Origin: an uncultured Bariatricus sp.
GTDB taxonomy: Bacteria > Bacillota > Clostridia > Lachnospirales > Lachnospiraceae
Assembly (NCBI GenBank): GCA_934320645.1
Contig: CAKRFP010000065.1
Coordinates: 1 to 6,146, forward strand
Direction of reading: 5' to 3'
DNA: 6,146 nucleotides
A program made the translations under genes and the position numbers. The notes beneath the pieces are model-generated. The model saw only the letters and a program-made list of their open reading frames with translations, was not told where the DNA came from and ran no database searches. The number at the start of each line of letters is the position of its first letter. Position 1 is the stretch's first letter. Positions 4,971 to 6,146 of this stretch are shown here, one piece after another.

Positions 4971-6146
4971 TTACAGTTCGCAGTTATTCACAGTTCTTGG
5001 GAACGGAATTACGTCACGAATATTGGACATTCCTGTAAGATACATGATGCATCTCTCAAATCCAAGTCCGAATCCTGCATGTCTTGTAGATCCGTACTTT
5101 CTCAGATCCAGATAGAATCCGTAATCTTCTTCCTTAAGTCCAAGCTCTTTCATTCTTGCAACAAGCTTATCGTAATCATCCTCTCTCTGGCTTCCTCCGA
5201 TGATCTCACCGATTCCAGGTACCAGACAGTCTACTGCTGCTACGGTCTTGTTGTCATCATTCATCTTCATGTAGAAAGCTTTGATCTCCTTCGGATAATC
5301 GGTAACGAATACCGGACGTTTGTAGATCTCTTCTGTCAGATAACGTTCATGCTCTGTCTGAAGATCTGCTCCCCATGATACTTTGTATTCAAATTTGTCA
5401 TTGTGCTTTTCCAGAATTTCGATTGCTTCTGTGTAAGTAACTCTTGCGAAATCGGAATTTACAACGTTATTCAGACGATCGATCAGTCCCTTGTCTACGA
5501 AAGAGTTGAAGAAGTTCATCTCTTCCGGTGCGTTCTCCATCACGTAGCGGATCACATATTTCAGCATGCTCTCTGCAAGGATCATGTCGTCTTCCAGATC
5601 TGCAAATGCGATTTCCGGCTCGATCATCCAGAACTCTGCGGCATGACGTGTGGTGTTGGAATTCTCCGCACGGAATGTCGGTCCGAATGTGTAAATGTCG
5701 CGGAATGCCTGTGCATAAGTTTCACCGTTCAGCTGTCCGCTTACGGTAAGGTTTGTCTCTTTTCCGAAGAAATCTTTGGAGTAATCCACGCTTCCGTCTG
5801 CGTTCTTTGGTACATTGTTCAGATCCATAGTTGTTACCTGGAACATCTCTCCTGCACCCTCACAGTCACTTCCTGTGATCAGCGGTGTGTGTACATATAC
5901 AAATCCTCTCTCCTGGAAGAATTTGTGGATCGCATAAGCGGTCAGAGAACGAACTCTGAATACTGCCTGGAAGGTATTGGTTCTCGGACGGAGATGTGCG
6001 ATACTTCTTAAATATTCAAAGCTGTGACGCTTTTTCTGAAGTGGGTAATCCGGTGCAGATGCGCCTTCTACTGTAACCTCTGTTGCCTGGATCTCAAATG
6101 GCTGCTTTGCCTGTGGTGTTGCAACGAGTGTTCCTTTTACAATAAT
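4971..6146 (-). CDS. asnS: Asparaginyl-tRNA synthetase, partial (N-terminus outside window)
   Basis: This class IIb aminoacyl-tRNA synthetase attaches asparagine to tRNA-Asn in the cytoplasm. The frame is open from the right edge to TAA 4973-4971, giving 391 residues; typical AsnRS has about 463, so some 70 residues, mostly the OB-fold anticodon-binding domain, are missing. Visible features, counted from the window edge: the end of the OB domain (IIVKGTLVATP at 1-11), the linker around KKRHSFEYLRSIAHLRPRT, class II motif 1 ending GFVYVHTPLI (about 82-91), the SDCEGAGEMF loop that is characteristic of AsnRS, motif 2 TFGPTFRAENSNTTRHAAEF (153-172), and motif 3 GFGLGFER (358-365) close to the C-terminus NNCEL. 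The Met at 5846 falls in the middle of the conserved GAGEMF block and is not a start. The gene is followed by a hairpin terminator and appears to be a separate housekeeping unit from the two-component genes. No frameshift or missing catalytic motif is visible. Confidence 0.97.
   Translation of the reverse strand: MIVKGTLVATPQAKQPFEIQATEVTVEGASAPDYPLQKKRHSFEYLRSIAHLRPRTNTFQAVFRVRSLTAYAIHKFFQERGFVYVHTPLITGSDCEGAGEMFQVTTMDLNNVPKNADGSVDYSKDFFGKETNLTVSGQLNGETYAQAFRDIYTFGPTFRAENSNTTRHAAEFWMIEPEIAFADLEDDMILAESMLKYVIRYVMENAPEEMNFFNSFVDKGLIDRLNNVVNSDFARVTYTEAIEILEKHNDKFEYKVSWGADLQTEHERYLTEEIYKRPVFVTDYPKEIKAFYMKMNDDNKTVAAVDCLVPGIGEIIGGSQREDDYDKLVARMKELGLKEEDYGFYLDLRKYGSTRHAGFGLGFERCIMYLTGMSNIRDVIPFPRTVNNCEL

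Noticed and set aside
4971..5846. asnS starting at the Met at 5846
   Set aside because: The frame stays open for another 100 codons to the window edge and encodes conserved AsnRS sequence, so this Met is internal.

Overview
The window looks like a chromosomal segment of an anaerobic, gut-type Firmicute, probably Lachnospiraceae (class Clostridia). This rests on protein style (VanR/VanS-like two-component system, clostridial-type AsnRS, YhaN-like ATPase beside an SbcD/YhaO-like nuclease), moderate base composition and strong AGGAGG-type ribosome binding sites. It is inferred from the sequence alone. All six genes lie on the minus strand, so transcription runs from high to low coordinates. No convincing plus-strand gene, RNA gene, CRISPR array or mobile element is visible.

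Region by region, in the direction of transcription: (1) 6146-4971, asnS (asparaginyl-tRNA synthetase) without its N-terminus, followed 24 nt after its stop by a very stable hairpin (4946-4908) that probably terminates it. (2) 4970-4803, a short intergenic region with that hairpin and, just before the next gene, a perfect 16-bp palindrome (4812-4827). (3) 4802-4113, an OmpR/VanR-type response regulator. (4) 4123-2894, a VanS-type membrane sensor kinase that begins with TTG inside the regulator gene and runs 95 nt into the next gene. (5) 2988-1927, an SbcD/Mre11/YhaO-type metallophosphoesterase (DNA nuclease). (6) 1930-377, a compact Rad50/YhaN-like ATPase of 517 residues, with a hydrophobic hairpin in the middle and no zinc hook. 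(7) 358-1, the N-terminal part of a LacI-family repressor, starting 18 nt after the ATPase.

The regulator, kinase, nuclease and ATPase genes are chained by overlaps of 11, 95 and 4 nt and look like one operon. The likely working model is a nuclease-ATPase DNA-processing complex, possibly membrane-anchored, made together with a sensor-kinase/regulator pair. The partial LacI gene could be a fifth member or the start of a separate sugar-regulated unit beyond the window. The most unusual points are the pairing of a two-component system with an SbcCD/YhaON-like complex, the short membrane-hairpin ATPase, the kinase reading frame that seems to have lost its natural stop just before the nuclease gene, and the palindrome at the regulator's ribosome binding site.
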